The position numbers and the translations under genes are program-made. Below, piece after piece: positions 1 to 8,356 of a stretch of 57,097 nt of DNA. This DNA comes from Bacillota bacterium (GTDB taxonomy: Bacteria; Bacillota; Clostridia; Christensenellales; Aristaeellaceae), in assembly GCA_023415715.1 (NCBI GenBank), contig JAEZJP010000186.1, forward strand, positions 1 through 57,097. The letters are read 5' to 3'. The notes beneath the pieces are model-generated. The model was not told where the DNA came from. It saw nothing but the letters and a program-made list of their open reading frames with translations, and ran no database searches. How positions within the stretch are numbered: position 1 is the stretch's first letter; the number at the start of each line of letters is the position of its first letter.

Positions 1-44
1 GTATAGTATAGGTACATCGCCTGCACAAAGAAAGGATGTTTTTC

Positions 45-467
45 ATGGGCAACGGCATTCGCGGCGTTCACCATATCGGCATGCGGTCGGAAAACCTTGA
101 CCGGTCCCTTCACTTTTATGTTGAGGGGCTTGGCTTCCCCATTGTGCTGGAGTTTGATTGGGAAGGCGGCGGCCGCGCCGTTATTTTGGATATGGGAAAC
201 AGGAATTATTTAGAGATCGGCAACGATGGCGCGCCGGAGCCTGTAGGCCGGCTTACACACTTTGCGCTGGAAGTGGAAAGCTGCGAGGCGGTGCTTCAAA
301 AAGCCGTTGCCGCGGGAGGAATCCCCAAAGGGCAGCCCCATTATTCCAATGTCATTCAGGCAAAGCCTTCGCCTTGGGAAATTATCTCCGTATATGTGAT
401 TGGTCCAGACGGAGAGGAGATTGAATTTATAGAAACAGTCTCTGCACCGTTTGGAACTGTGGAATGA
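45..467 (+). CDS. VOC (glyoxalase/bleomycin-resistance fold) family protein
   Basis: A 140-residue single-module VOC protein. The opening GVHHIGMRSENLDRSLHFY is the typical first beta strand and helix with a metal-ligand-type His. A second half ends in VIGPDGEEIEFIE, where the last Glu occupies the usual fourth-ligand position. The family binds a divalent metal and includes lyases, epimerases, dioxygenases and resistance proteins, so the substrate cannot be read from sequence. I start at ATG 45 because AAAGGA (31-36) sits 8 nt upstream. The in-frame ATG at 36 would overlap that ribosome binding site. It is convergent with the glycosidase-like gene and no partner is visible on its left side. 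Confidence 0.85.
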   Translation: MGNGIRGVHHIGMRSENLDRSLHFYVEGLGFPIVLEFDWEGGGRAVILDMGNRNYLEIGNDGAPEPVGRLTHFALEVESCEAVLQKAVAAGGIPKGQPHYSNVIQAKPSPWEIISVYVIGPDGEEIEFIETVSAPFGTVE

Positions 468-482
468 GATTGTACAAGGCAA

Positions 483-516
483 GGGCTGCCAGGATACAAT
501 AGGATCCTGGCAGCCC
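483..516. terminator. Perfect 13-bp hairpin between convergent genes
   Basis: The arms 483-495 and 504-516 are exact inverted complements (GGGCTGCCAGGAT) around an 8-nt loop. The hairpin lies between the stops of two convergent genes, where a bidirectional terminator is expected. Neither side has a clear U-tract, so intrinsic termination is plausible but not certain. Confidence 0.5.
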
Positions 517-546
517 CAACTGCATCTCCACCCTGACATCTGCACT

Positions 547-2196
547 TTAACGTGTTACTGCCTGCAGTGCCAGGTTCTTCATGATTTCATTTTCCAGAAT
601 CGTTCGAAATCCGAGAAACGCCTTTTCCCCCCTGGGATAGGCAGCAAAAGACAGGTCTTCTCCCAAGGTGCGGTCAAGCAAAGAGATTACGCTTTCCCTG
701 CCCGTGAGCGTTTCCAGCAATCTTAATGCCCGGACATCGTCGAAGGCCTTCTGCGTCAAATATCCTCTCAGGCTGTCCAAGGCACGGCCATCGGCGGAAG
801 GATAAACCAGAAACGGATCACCGGCAGGCCAGCACCCGTCCCCGTCACTGGTCCTAAAAGGGTTGACCAAATAGCGCGAATTGCGTCCGAAATAAAAATT
901 ATAGCCCCACTGCAGAAAACCCGCAATTTGATATTTGTACAATTGCACGCCAAGGATCCGCGTTCTCTCGCCAGGCATGGCGATAAAGCTGTTGCTTACA
1001 TCCAGGTGCTGCCCGCAGCAATAATACGCCCACAGACCGGGGACCTTTCTTTCAAGGAAAGGGCCTATGGCATCCGTCGCGGCAACCGGACGGTCGACTG
1101 TCCCGTCGTCAAAGAGCGTGGCATCCGAAAGCGCATCGATCAGCGGAAATCCGTTAAGGTATCGGGCCACCTGGCTCTTTGCCGCAAGATAGGCATCCCT
1201 GTTTTCCCGGCCGGGCTCATCCGAGATATGGAAATAGCAGCGGTCAAAAACGCCCAAGGCATGAAGATGCTTCGTCAACGCGGGCAGGTACTGCGAAAGA
1301 AAATTCCGGTACTCATCCCCGCAAGCCGGCGTGTCCCAGCCAAATATCCGCCTTTCGCCATCCTGCGTCCATGCGGTGATCTTTGGCGCCGCGGCGGCGC
1401 CCCATTGCGTGTAAAGATGCGCCATCTCGAAATATTGGATGCCGAGCCTGAGGCATAGATGGACCCAGCGGTCCAGCAGGCTGAAATCGAATTCATATCG
1501 CTCAGGATTATTTCTGATTACTTTTACCAACTGCACGGTCTGCCGCTCCGCGCCGATATCGGTATCCAGCGGCGGCGTATGGATAGGCGTCAGGACCATA
1601 TTCATGCCCCGCTGCACCGCTTTTTGAAGGAAGTTTTCAATGATTTTCCAATGCGCCTCTGAGAAGACAGGTACATTGTAATATGTAGAAAGGGCATCGC
1701 AATGGAACCACCGCGTATACATAAGGTTGTGGCCGGGCAGTTCGGCGCCTAACACCCTAACAAGCATTGTTTTTTCACACAGAATGCTGCCGTTAAGGCC
1801 GTTTAGGCAAATTTCGAAGCGGTGCAAGCCCGCAGGCAGAGTATAGGGTTCCACCTCCAGGAAAAGACAGCGCCAATTTTCATCCGCCTCCAGGACAAGG
1901 CCGGAAGGACAGTCGTCCAGGAAATCAGGATACAGCCCCGGCTCACAGCGCAGATAATCAGGATCACCGTTTCTTAAGACCGGCAGTTGTACGGCGACAG
2001 GCTGTACCCGGTACATCCGTACAGGACCCGGCCCATTCATCCTGATCCGAAAGCTGGTTCCTTTTTCGCTCCTGTATGCAAGCTGGAAACAGATGCTTTC
2101 ATTGAGAAAGCCGGCGGCGGAATCCTCCTGCGCGTATCTAGATGGGATTTCATCCGGGAATACCTTTGCCATACAGCTCAGCAGCTTTGCTTCCAT
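547..2196 (-). CDS. GH123/DUF4091-like glycoside hydrolase
   Basis: A 549-residue protein of the DUF4091 type, the catalytic module of GH123-like enzymes. Residues ~1-150 form a beta-rich domain (LHRFEICLNG and similar). From ~170 a TIM-barrel-like region follows (GMNMVLTPIHTPPLDT, YFEMAHLYTQWGA). FHISDEPG near residue 325 contains the adjacent Asp-Glu pair that GH123 beta-N-acetylgalactosaminidases use for substrate-assisted catalysis; equating the pair here is inference. There is no signal peptide, so it should act in the cytoplasm, probably on imported oligosaccharide. It has its own promoter at 2281-2310 and is monocistronic. Exact sugar specificity is unknown. Confidence 0.8.
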   Translation of the reverse strand: MEAKLLSCMAKVFPDEIPSRYAQEDSAAGFLNESICFQLAYRSEKGTSFRIRMNGPGPVRMYRVQPVAVQLPVLRNGDPDYLRCEPGLYPDFLDDCPSGLVLEADENWRCLFLEVEPYTLPAGLHRFEICLNGLNGSILCEKTMLVRVLGAELPGHNLMYTRWFHCDALSTYYNVPVFSEAHWKIIENFLQKAVQRGMNMVLTPIHTPPLDTDIGAERQTVQLVKVIRNNPERYEFDFSLLDRWVHLCLRLGIQYFEMAHLYTQWGAAAAPKITAWTQDGERRIFGWDTPACGDEYRNFLSQYLPALTKHLHALGVFDRCYFHISDEPGRENRDAYLAAKSQVARYLNGFPLIDALSDATLFDDGTVDRPVAATDAIGPFLERKVPGLWAYYCCGQHLDVSNSFIAMPGERTRILGVQLYKYQIAGFLQWGYNFYFGRNSRYLVNPFRTSDGDGCWPAGDPFLVYPSADGRALDSLRGYLTQKAFDDVRALRLLETLTGRESVISLLDRTLGEDLSFAAYPRGEKAFLGFRTILENEIMKNLALQAVTR

Positions 2197-2280
2197 TGGT
2201 TATCTCTCCACTCATGTAATTGAAATTGTTCCGTTTCCCGGCCGTTAAGGCTCCGACCCGGGCAGGCGAATGATACCTTC

Positions 2281-2310
2281 ATTGTAGTTGTATTTCGGGG
2301 ACACTGTCAA
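2281..2310 (-). promoter_or_regulatory. Sigma-A-type promoter of the GH123-like gene
   Basis: Read on the minus strand: -35 TTGACA (2305-2310), an 18-nt spacer, and -10 TACAAT (2281-2286). It lies about 85 nt upstream of the start codon at 2196. Confidence 0.65.
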
Positions 2311-2478
2311 TCACTGTGTTAAAGCACCCAGGCAACACGCATGTTGCTGGTCCGGCCGTATTCCATATGCGAATCCTCCGGCACATACGGTTCCGGTTGC
2401 CGGTTTGCTTCATCAGCAAAGAGTAAAGACCCTGTGCCTGTCCATAAGTGGATCAGGCCCTCGTTTTTTAAAGCAGAA

Positions 2479-2506
2479 AGCCCGCCATCATGAAGATCGG
2501 CGGGCT
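2479..2506 (-). terminator. Hairpin terminator of the candidate RNA
   Basis: An 8-bp GC-rich stem (AGCCCGCC/GGCGGGCT, arms 2479-2486 and 2499-2506) with a 12-nt loop. On the minus strand it is followed by a T-rich tail (TTTCTGCTTT). No minus-strand protein gene lies upstream, so it most simply ends the RNA starting near 2832. Confidence 0.6.
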
Positions 2507-2568
2507 ATGGATTCCTATTCAGTTTTCAGGTTCCTTTGGTCTCCGTGTGATTGTTTCCTTGGGTTTGC

Positions 2569-2750
2569 TTGCTTCGCCCGGAATCAATCAGCATCCCCCA
2601 GGATGAGGATGAACCTATGAAGTGCACGAAACTAGGTTTAGGTACCGGTTATATCTCTTCCGATAGGTCAGATACTTGTTCGTTGCACCAGATTAAAGGT
2701 TCCTGTCATGAAGCGATTGTCAGCTTATACCGAAACGGGCGAAGCAAGCA
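2569..2750. repeat. 14-bp perfect inverted repeat (long-range RNA stem)
   Basis: The arms GCTTGCTTCGCCCG (2569-2582) and its exact complement (2737-2750) are 154 nt apart. In the minus-strand transcript they would form a closing stem around a central domain with its own hairpins. Confidence 0.75.
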
Positions 2751-2838
2751 CCAGATTGTGAAATGATTTCATCAGTCTTCAGCGAATCGCCCCCCTTGTT
2801 GAGCCATTCTATTTTATTGGATCCTCTGGCTCGGTTTT

Positions 2839-2867
2839 ATTATAGCACAAGGTGCATTCAATGTCAA
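2839..2867 (-). promoter_or_regulatory. Near-consensus extended -10 sigma-A promoter driving the candidate RNA
   Basis: On the minus strand: TTGACA (2862-2867), exactly 17 nt, then TATAAT (2839-2844) preceded by TG-n. Every element matches consensus, which is rare for a protein gene and typical of stable-RNA genes. The start site would be near 2832. Confidence 0.8.
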
Positions 2868-2894
2868 ATACGGTCTAATATATTCCATATTTGA
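2864..2894. promoter_or_regulatory. Dyad operator-like site between divergent promoters
   Basis: TCAAATACGG (2864-2873) and CCATATTTGA (2885-2894) form a 10-bp inverted repeat with one mismatch and an 11-nt AT-rich spacer. The left arm overlaps the -35 of the candidate RNA. The right arm ends just before the extended -10 of the EndoQ-UvrD gene. The placement would let one dimeric protein control both; the protein is unknown. Confidence 0.45.
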
Positions 2895-2902
2895 TATTTA
2901 TG

Positions 2903-2911
2903 TGGTATAAT
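2903..2911 (+). promoter_or_regulatory. Extended -10 promoter of the EndoQ-UvrD gene
   Basis: TGGTATAAT (2903-2911) is a perfect extended -10 with no good -35 at the right distance. It lies about 110 nt upstream of the start codon at 3022. Confidence 0.5.
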
Positions 2912-3021
2912 GAATGGTTTTCATATGCCACATACCCGATACCTTATGCATATGGGAAGCTGTCATAAAATAAGAAATTATGATATCATGAGCCGGATGA
3001 TATGAAACGCAGGTGCATGAT

Positions 3022-6000
3022 ATGTTTGTTGCAGATTTGCATATCCATTCGAAATACTCCAGGGCCACCAGCAGCCAATGCGTGCCGGAGGTATTGGAGT
3101 TTTGGGCCCGGCGAAAGGGATTGCACCTATTAGGAACCGGTGATTTTACGCACCCCAAATGGCGGGAAGAGCTGCGGGAGAAACTCGTACCTGCGGAAGA
3201 AGGCCTCTATCGTCTTAAAGAGGATACGCGTATCAAGGATAATACCGCGGGTGAGGAGCAGCCGGTCCGTTTCATCGTATCCGGCGAAATCAGCTCCATA
3301 TACAAGAAAAACGGAAAAGTGCGCAAGGTCCACAATGTGATCCTTCTGCCAAGCCTTGAGCATGCCCAGGCGCTGGCTTTAAGGCTGGAGGCTTCCTTCA
3401 ACCTTCATTCCGACGGGAGGCCTATTCTGGGGCTGGACAGCCGTGACCTGCTGGAGGTCACGCTGGAAGCATGCCCTGAGGCTATCTTCATTCCTGCCCA
3501 TATTTGGACGCCCCATTTTTCCCTGTTTGGTGCCTATTCCGGCTTTGACCGCATTGAGGAATGCTTTGAAGACCTGACGGGCCATATACACGCTTTGGAG
3601 ACGGGCCTATCCTCTGATCCGCCCATGAACTGGCGTCTTTCCATGCTGGACCGCTTCACGCTCGTTTCCAACTCCGACGCCCATTCGCCGGCCAACCTGG
3701 CCAGGGAAGCGAATTTGTTTGATACAGAGCTTTCGTATACGCACATATCCCGGGCGCTTGACGGACGGGACGCGGGTGCATTTTACGGCACCATCGAATT
3801 TTTCCCCGAGGAGGGAAAATACCACTGGGACGGGCACCGGGCTTGCGGCGTATGCCAAAGGCCGGCGGAAACAAAGGCGCTAAATGGTATATGCCCCGTA
3901 TGCGGCGGCAGGATCACCGTGGGTGTATTAAGCCGTGTGGAAGCTTTGGTTGACCGGCCCGAGGGCTTCATTCCCCCATCGGCCAGGCATTTTGAAAGCC
4001 TTGTTCCCCTTCATGAGGTGATCGCCGCATCGCTTAATATTTCCAGCGCCGGCGTAAAGGTGAAGGCTGTCTATGAAGATCTGATATCCAGCCTTGGACC
4101 CGAATTGTACATATTGCGGGAAGCGCCGCTGGAAGACATCAGGCGGAAGGCAGGCTTTCTTGTATACGAGGGAATCCGCCGGCTGCGCATGGGTAAGGTG
4201 GATATTCAACCGGGCTTCGACGGGGAGTATGGCAAGATCAAGCTCTTCCAAACGGGTGAAGCCAACCTGCTATTAGGCCAGCTCTCCTTTATAGAAGGGG
4301 AGAAGAATCCTCTCCCCTTGACACCCGGGAAGGGCAGCGGAAAAAGCCAGGCGCCACAGGCCTTGCCGGCGGAACCCATTCCAGAGCCGGCTGCGGAACC
4401 GTCCCCTTCCAATATGCCCAACGGTCTTAACCCGGAGCAGTGGGCAGCCGTCTGCGCCCGGGAGCCGCATATTGCCGTCATCGCGGGCCCGGGTACGGGC
4501 AAGACGAAAACGCTGGTGAGCCGGGCGATTTATCTTGTGGAAAATTGCGGCGTGGATCCTTCCCATATCACAGCCGTCACCTTCACAAACAAGGCGGCGG
4601 GAGAGATGCTTGAGAGGCTGAATAAGCAACTCAAAAACAAGCGGGCCATAAAGGCCATGACCGTCGGCACCTTCCATGCCATTTGCTTGCAGCTCTTGTC
4701 CGCAAAGAGCGGCAGGAAAAGCCTTACCATCATGGACGACGCACAAGCGCTGTCGGTTATCGATGATATATTGAAAGAGCTTCATCTGAAAAACGCGCCC
4801 AGGGATGTGCAATTGGGGATATCGCTTTTAAAATGCGGCGCACAGCCTGAGGTAAAGGGCGCAGCCGTCCCGGAAAACGTATATGAACTTTACTGCGAAA
4901 AACTTCAAAGCTTTGGCGTGATGGACTATGATGATATTCTGGTAAAAGCACTTGAGCTGTTTGAGAAGGGGGAGCCCCTCCCACCTTCCTTTGAGCATAT
5001 CCTGGTGGACGAGTTCCAGGACATTAACGATATACAATACCGCCTGATAAATGCCTGGAGCAAAAAAAGCGCGAGCGTTTTTGTCATCGGTGACCCGGAC
5101 CAGTCCGTCTATGGCTTCCGTGGCGCAAATCCCCACTGCTTTGACAGGCTCTTTGAGGAATTTCCGCTATCCAGGCTGGTGCGCCTTACCCGCAATTACC
5201 GTTCCACGATGGAGATTTTAAGCTGTGCCGGATCGGTCCTGCAAAAAAATGCCTTCGACGCGCCGCAGCTTGAGGCGGCCAGGGGAAGCGGCGTGCCGGT
5301 GCGCCTTTACGATGCCGAGGACGATTATGCCCAGGCACAATTTGTAGCTTCGGAAATCAAAAGCATGGTGGGCGGCATCGATATGCTGGAAGCCCACGGT
5401 CTGACTTCCGGCGGCGGGAAAAAACATACCGGCATGCAGGGTAGAGGATTTGGCGACATCGCCCTCCTATACCGCACCAACCGCCAGGCGCAGGCACTGG
5501 AAAGGTGCTTGAGCGCGGAGGGTATCCCCTACAGGGTTACCGGACGGGAGGACTTTCTTGCCGAACCCAATGTGCGCAAGTGTGTCGCCTTCTTTCGTTT
5601 TCTTGCAAACCCCGAAGACCTTGTTTCCTTGCGTTTATGCCTTCAGGAAGCGGGCCTTAATCATGCGGAATCTATGAATAAGGTACTGGAAGATTACGGT
5701 GCGGGCGCAAAAAATTTGACCGCCCTTGCCGGTGTATTGGAAAGGGCGGGCATATTTTCCGGCAGTATTCAAAAGTGGATTGAGCTTGCAAGCAAGTATG
5801 AACCCCTGATCTTAAAGGGAAACCCGGCCGAACTTGTGGAGGCTTGGGCAAACGACAATGGCTTTATGGGACGCAGGGAAATGGAGCTGATCATTAACAG
5901 CGCCGTTTTGACAGACAGCATGGCATCCTTCCTTGCCAGCCTGACGCTTGGCCAGGAGGGTGACCTTCATCGCAGCGGCAGCCGGCGTTATACCCAGGAT

Positions 6001-6300
6001 GCCATATCCCTTATGTCGCTTCACGCATCAAAGGGGTTAGAGTTCCCCGTGGTCTTTTTGTGCGGAGTCACACAAGGTCTGATCCCCTATGTTCACCGGG
6101 ATGGCAGCTGCAACCTGGAGGAAGAGCGTCGGCTGTTTTACGTGGGCATGACCAGGGCACAGGACGAGCTTATTTTGATGACCTCCAAGGAACCTTCACG
6201 ATTCCTAGCCGACCTGCCGCCGGAATTTATTGCGGACAGCCATGCTTTTGAGCGCAAGCGTACGCAAACCTTTGAGCAGTTCAGTTTTTTTGATGCATGA
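3022..6300 (+). CDS. PHP/EndoQ-like nuclease fused to UvrD/PcrA-type helicase
   Basis: A two-enzyme fusion of 1092 residues. Residues ~1-420 resemble endonuclease Q: a PHP active site (ADLHIHSKYS, GTGDFTHP, VSNSDAHSP) and a CxxC...CxxC zinc ribbon (CGVCQRP, CPVCGG). Endonuclease Q cuts 5' to deaminated bases. A Pro-rich linker at ~440-470 leads into a full SF1A helicase: Walker A AGPGTGKTKT, Walker B VDEFQDIN, motif III GDPDQSVYGFRGA, motif IV RLTRNYRST, motif V LMSLHASKGLEF, motif VI RRLFYVGMTRAQDE. Inference: incision at hypoxanthine, uracil or abasic sites coupled to strand unwinding in repair. I start at ATG 3022, 6 nt after AGGTG, rather than at the in-frame GTG 3013, which has no ribosome binding site. 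Confidence 0.9.
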   Translation: MFVADLHIHSKYSRATSSQCVPEVLEFWARRKGLHLLGTGDFTHPKWREELREKLVPAEEGLYRLKEDTRIKDNTAGEEQPVRFIVSGEISSIYKKNGKVRKVHNVILLPSLEHAQALALRLEASFNLHSDGRPILGLDSRDLLEVTLEACPEAIFIPAHIWTPHFSLFGAYSGFDRIEECFEDLTGHIHALETGLSSDPPMNWRLSMLDRFTLVSNSDAHSPANLAREANLFDTELSYTHISRALDGRDAGAFYGTIEFFPEEGKYHWDGHRACGVCQRPAETKALNGICPVCGGRITVGVLSRVEALVDRPEGFIPPSARHFESLVPLHEVIAASLNISSAGVKVKAVYEDLISSLGPELYILREAPLEDIRRKAGFLVYEGIRRLRMGKVDIQPGFDGEYGKIKLFQTGEANLLLGQLSFIEGEKNPLPLTPGKGSGKSQAPQALPAEPIPEPAAEPSPSNMPNGLNPEQWAAVCAREPHIAVIAGPGTGKTKTLVSRAIYLVENCGVDPSHITAVTFTNKAAGEMLERLNKQLKNKRAIKAMTVGTFHAICLQLLSAKSGRKSLTIMDDAQALSVIDDILKELHLKNAPRDVQLGISLLKCGAQPEVKGAAVPENVYELYCEKLQSFGVMDYDDILVKALELFEKGEPLPPSFEHILVDEFQDINDIQYRLINAWSKKSASVFVIGDPDQSVYGFRGANPHCFDRLFEEFPLSRLVRLTRNYRSTMEILSCAGSVLQKNAFDAPQLEAARGSGVPVRLYDAEDDYAQAQFVASEIKSMVGGIDMLEAHGLTSGGGKKHTGMQGRGFGDIALLYRTNRQAQALERCLSAEGIPYRVTGREDFLAEPNVRKCVAFFRFLANPEDLVSLRLCLQEAGLNHAESMNKVLEDYGAGAKNLTALAGVLERAGIFSGSIQKWIELASKYEPLILKGNPAELVEAWANDNGFMGRREMELIINSAVLTDSMASFLASLTLGQEGDLHRSGSRRYTQDAISLMSLHASKGLEFPVVFLCGVTQGLIPYVHRDGSCNLEEERRLFYVGMTRAQDELILMTSKEPSRFLADLPPEFIADSHAFERKRTQTFEQFSFFDA

Positions 6301-6304
6301 AGCC

Positions 6305-7489
6305 TTATTTACCGGCCATCAGAAAATCCCACGCGAACTGGGCGTATAGCGCCGCGCCCCTTTTCAGCACAGCTTCATCCACGGTAAAGTGGTCGTTGTG
6401 ATTGACGGCCGTATAACCCAAGGCCGCGTTCCGTCCGCCCAGGAAGCAAAAAATGCCGGGGACTTTTTCCATGTAAAAAGCGAAATCCTCGCTGCCCATC
6501 ATCGCGGGCAGATCCCGCAAACTATCCTCGCCATAAAGGCGGACGGCCGCCTGCCTTGCGGTCTCGTTGAGCGATTCGTGATCATTGATGATGGGACCCG
6601 CGGTATATGTATACTCAAGTGCCGCGGCTGCCCCCATGGCCTCGGCGGCGTGCTTTACGACTCTAAGCAGCCTCTCCTCCATTTGGCCCCGCACATCCTT
6701 GCTGTGGGTGCGTACCGTTCCCGTCATTTCAACCCGGTCAGCTACAATGTTGAACCGCCTGCCCCCGTGAATCTCGCCGATGGATACCACCAGCGGATTG
6801 CACGGATCATTTAAGCGGGAGACAAGCGTCTGCACCTGCATAACGATGTTCGCCGCGGCCACAATGGCGTCCACGCCCTGATGGGGTGCACTGCCATGGG
6901 CGGATACCCCTTCCACAATGATTTTGAAATTGTCGCAGCTGGCCATTCTGGTCCCTGGCTGAATGCTGAAATACGGCGCGTCAAAATTTCCCCAGATATG
7001 CATCCCGAAAACGGCGTCCGCGGTTTCAAGAACGCCCTGTTCGATATAGTATTTCGCGCCGCAGCTAGTTTCCTCCGCTCCCTGGAAAAGCAGGCGCACT
7101 TCTCCGGAAAATTCCTCCCGCAGCTTTTGCAGGATTCTGGCGGCGCCCAGCAGCATGGCGGTATGGCAATCATGCCCGCAGGCATGCATCACACCTATGC
7201 TTTCGCTTTCAAAGGTCAGGCCTGTTTTTTCTTCAATAGGCAGCGCGTCGATATCGGCCCGAAGCACTAAGGTCTTCCCGGAACCGGTTGTTTTTTTACC
7301 GCTGATTATACCCAGCACGCCCGTTGTTTCGGAAAAGAGGCGGACCTTTATGCCTATTGATTCCAATTCCTTTGCTATAGCCTGTGTAGTATTGATCTCT
7401 TTCCAGGACAGTTCCGGATGTTGATGAAAATTGCGGCGCTGGGCGATGATATATTCTTCCTGCTCCTGAGCCAGCTTGTGAATCTGCAT
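6305..7489 (-). CDS. M20-family amidohydrolase (HipO/IAA-amino-acid hydrolase type)
   Basis: A 394-residue cytoplasmic metallo-amidohydrolase. Ligand motifs of the M20D subfamily are present: MHACGHDCHTAM with its Cys, His and His, GAEET with the general-base Glu, FGMHIWG, and GSEDFAFYMEK near the C-terminus. A lid/dimerisation domain occupies the middle (~180-290, GVSAHGSAPHQGVDA). The family hydrolyses N-acyl amino acids or N-acetyl-diaminopimelate; the exact substrate is not readable. Ribosome binding site GGGAGG lies 5 nt before the ATG. It follows the C39-like gene by 24 nt, so the two are likely co-transcribed. With the peptide transporter next door this suggests peptide or amino-acid-conjugate use. 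Confidence 0.88.
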   Translation of the reverse strand: MQIHKLAQEQEEYIIAQRRNFHQHPELSWKEINTTQAIAKELESIGIKVRLFSETTGVLGIISGKKTTGSGKTLVLRADIDALPIEEKTGLTFESESIGVMHACGHDCHTAMLLGAARILQKLREEFSGEVRLLFQGAEETSCGAKYYIEQGVLETADAVFGMHIWGNFDAPYFSIQPGTRMASCDNFKIIVEGVSAHGSAPHQGVDAIVAAANIVMQVQTLVSRLNDPCNPLVVSIGEIHGGRRFNIVADRVEMTGTVRTHSKDVRGQMEERLLRVVKHAAEAMGAAAALEYTYTAGPIINDHESLNETARQAAVRLYGEDSLRDLPAMMGSEDFAFYMEKVPGIFCFLGGRNAALGYTAVNHNDHFTVDEAVLKRGAALYAQFAWDFLMAGK

Positions 7490-7513
7490 GGTTGCCTCCC
7501 TCGGTTTTTTCGA

Positions 7514-8131
7514 TCAAATCGTATACTCCGCCGCGCTAAAATCCAGGCGCGTTTCGCTGTTGAAGATCAGCACGCATTCACGCTTTTCCTTGGGCCCCAG
7601 GTTGTAATAATCCGTGCCCTCACTGTTGAATACATCCCAATGGATCTTGCGGTTCATGTGTTCCGGCTGGTCAAGAACGGTAATGATACGTTTATCCGGG
7701 AAATCATGGGGCCAGTAGTACGGATCAAAGACATGCACATACTCGCCCTCCACCCCTGTCAGCAGGATATAATGGCCGCACTCCAGCACCACCCGCAGTA
7801 CCACGGCACCGCCTTGCTGCAGCGCGGCAACGATGCGGCTGTTCTGGCCCATAAAAATATCACCGCGGCCAAGCACCTGGCAATTTATGGACCACTTCTT
7901 CATCTGACCGTACTGATTGAGCCAGTTGGCCAGGAAGGACATGGCCACAGCACTGGTGCCGCTTTTACAGGGTTCCCCCTCCTGATTGTAGCCGTCCATG
8001 CAGTAGAGGTTGATATATTTGACGACCTCGGGATGGATATCCTTGCGGTTATATAAAAAGGTAATGGCGTTGCGCAGCGCGGTAGGCCCGCAATCATATT
8101 CCGTTGCCTGGTAGCTTAAAGGGTTGTTCAT
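7514..8131 (-). CDS. C39-like cysteine peptidase family protein
   Basis: A 205-residue papain-fold protein of the Peptidase_C39-like group. The catalytic triad is visible: Cys in EYDCGPTALRNA, His in ECGHYILLTGV, and Asp in HVFDPYYWP. No signal peptide or membrane segment is seen with this start, and no ABC transporter module is attached, so this is not a bacteriocin exporter. I choose ATG 8131 because AAGGAG lies 5 nt upstream; a longer frame to 8203 has no ribosome binding site. It is first in a probable two-gene operon with the M20 hydrolase. The role is unknown; processing or cleavage of a peptide is a guess. Confidence 0.72.
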   Translation of the reverse strand: MNNPLSYQATEYDCGPTALRNAITFLYNRKDIHPEVVKYINLYCMDGYNQEGEPCKSGTSAVAMSFLANWLNQYGQMKKWSINCQVLGRGDIFMGQNSRIVAALQQGGAVVLRVVLECGHYILLTGVEGEYVHVFDPYYWPHDFPDKRIITVLDQPEHMNRKIHWDVFNSEGTDYYNLGPKEKRECVLIFNSETRLDFSAAEYTI

Positions 8132-8273
8132 AAGGTCTCCTTGCAGCAGGTTATTTCTATATGAATACTGGAAAATAGTATGATTATAGGACAAGCCTTT
8201 CAATGCGTCAATATTTTCCTACAGCAGGTTCAAAATTTTGGATTCGTTCCCGCTATTCGTTGGTATAAAAGGG

Positions 8274-8302
8274 TTGACAATGTTGTTTTACACAAATATA
8301 CT
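8274..8302 (+). promoter_or_regulatory. Sigma-A promoter of the peptide transporter operon
   Basis: TTGACA (8274-8279), 17 nt, TATACT (8297-8302). The -10 is the first six bases of a 30-bp direct repeat. The 5' leader to the start at 8498 would be about 190 nt. Confidence 0.7.
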
Positions 8303-8356
8303 ATTCATATGACATTACTATGGTTTTATACTATTCATACGACATTACTATGGTTT
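8297..8356 (+). repeat. Two tandem 30-bp direct repeats on the promoter
   Basis: 8297-8326 and 8327-8356 are identical apart from one T/C change. Each begins TATACTATTCATA. The second copy duplicates the -10 hexamer without a matching -35. Confidence 0.8.

Larger units (their letters stand above)
2470..2832 (-). ncRNA. Candidate structured non-coding RNA, family not recognised
   Basis: This minus-strand unit of about 360 nt lies in an 816-bp stretch without a believable gene. It is bounded by a near-perfect promoter (2839-2867) and a strong hairpin terminator (2479-2506). Inside are several stems: a 5' hairpin pairing GAGCCA with TGGCTC; a perfect 14-bp long-range pairing between 2737-2750 and 2569-2582 (GCTTGCTTCGCCCG and its complement); a hairpin with AACCTA/TAGGTT; and a CATCC/GGATG hairpin. 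I looked for hallmarks of RNase P RNA, tmRNA and T-boxes and did not find them. The size and promoter suggest an abundant housekeeping or regulatory RNA. Identity and exact ends are inference. Confidence 0.6.

Noticed and set aside
2288..2766. Plus-strand open frames of 110 and 71 codons in the 2.3-2.8 kb gap
   Set aside because: No ribosome binding site, no recognisable protein pattern, and they lie antisense to the better-supported structured RNA.
2470..2832. RNase P RNA, tmRNA or T-box identity for the candidate RNA
   Set aside because: The GAGGAAAGTCC and ACAGAA cores of RNase P, the tmRNA tag and 3' CCA end, and the T-box AGGGTGG element are not present in the read.
8297..8356. CRISPR array
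   Set aside because: Only two units, directly abutting with no spacer and no cas genes in the window.
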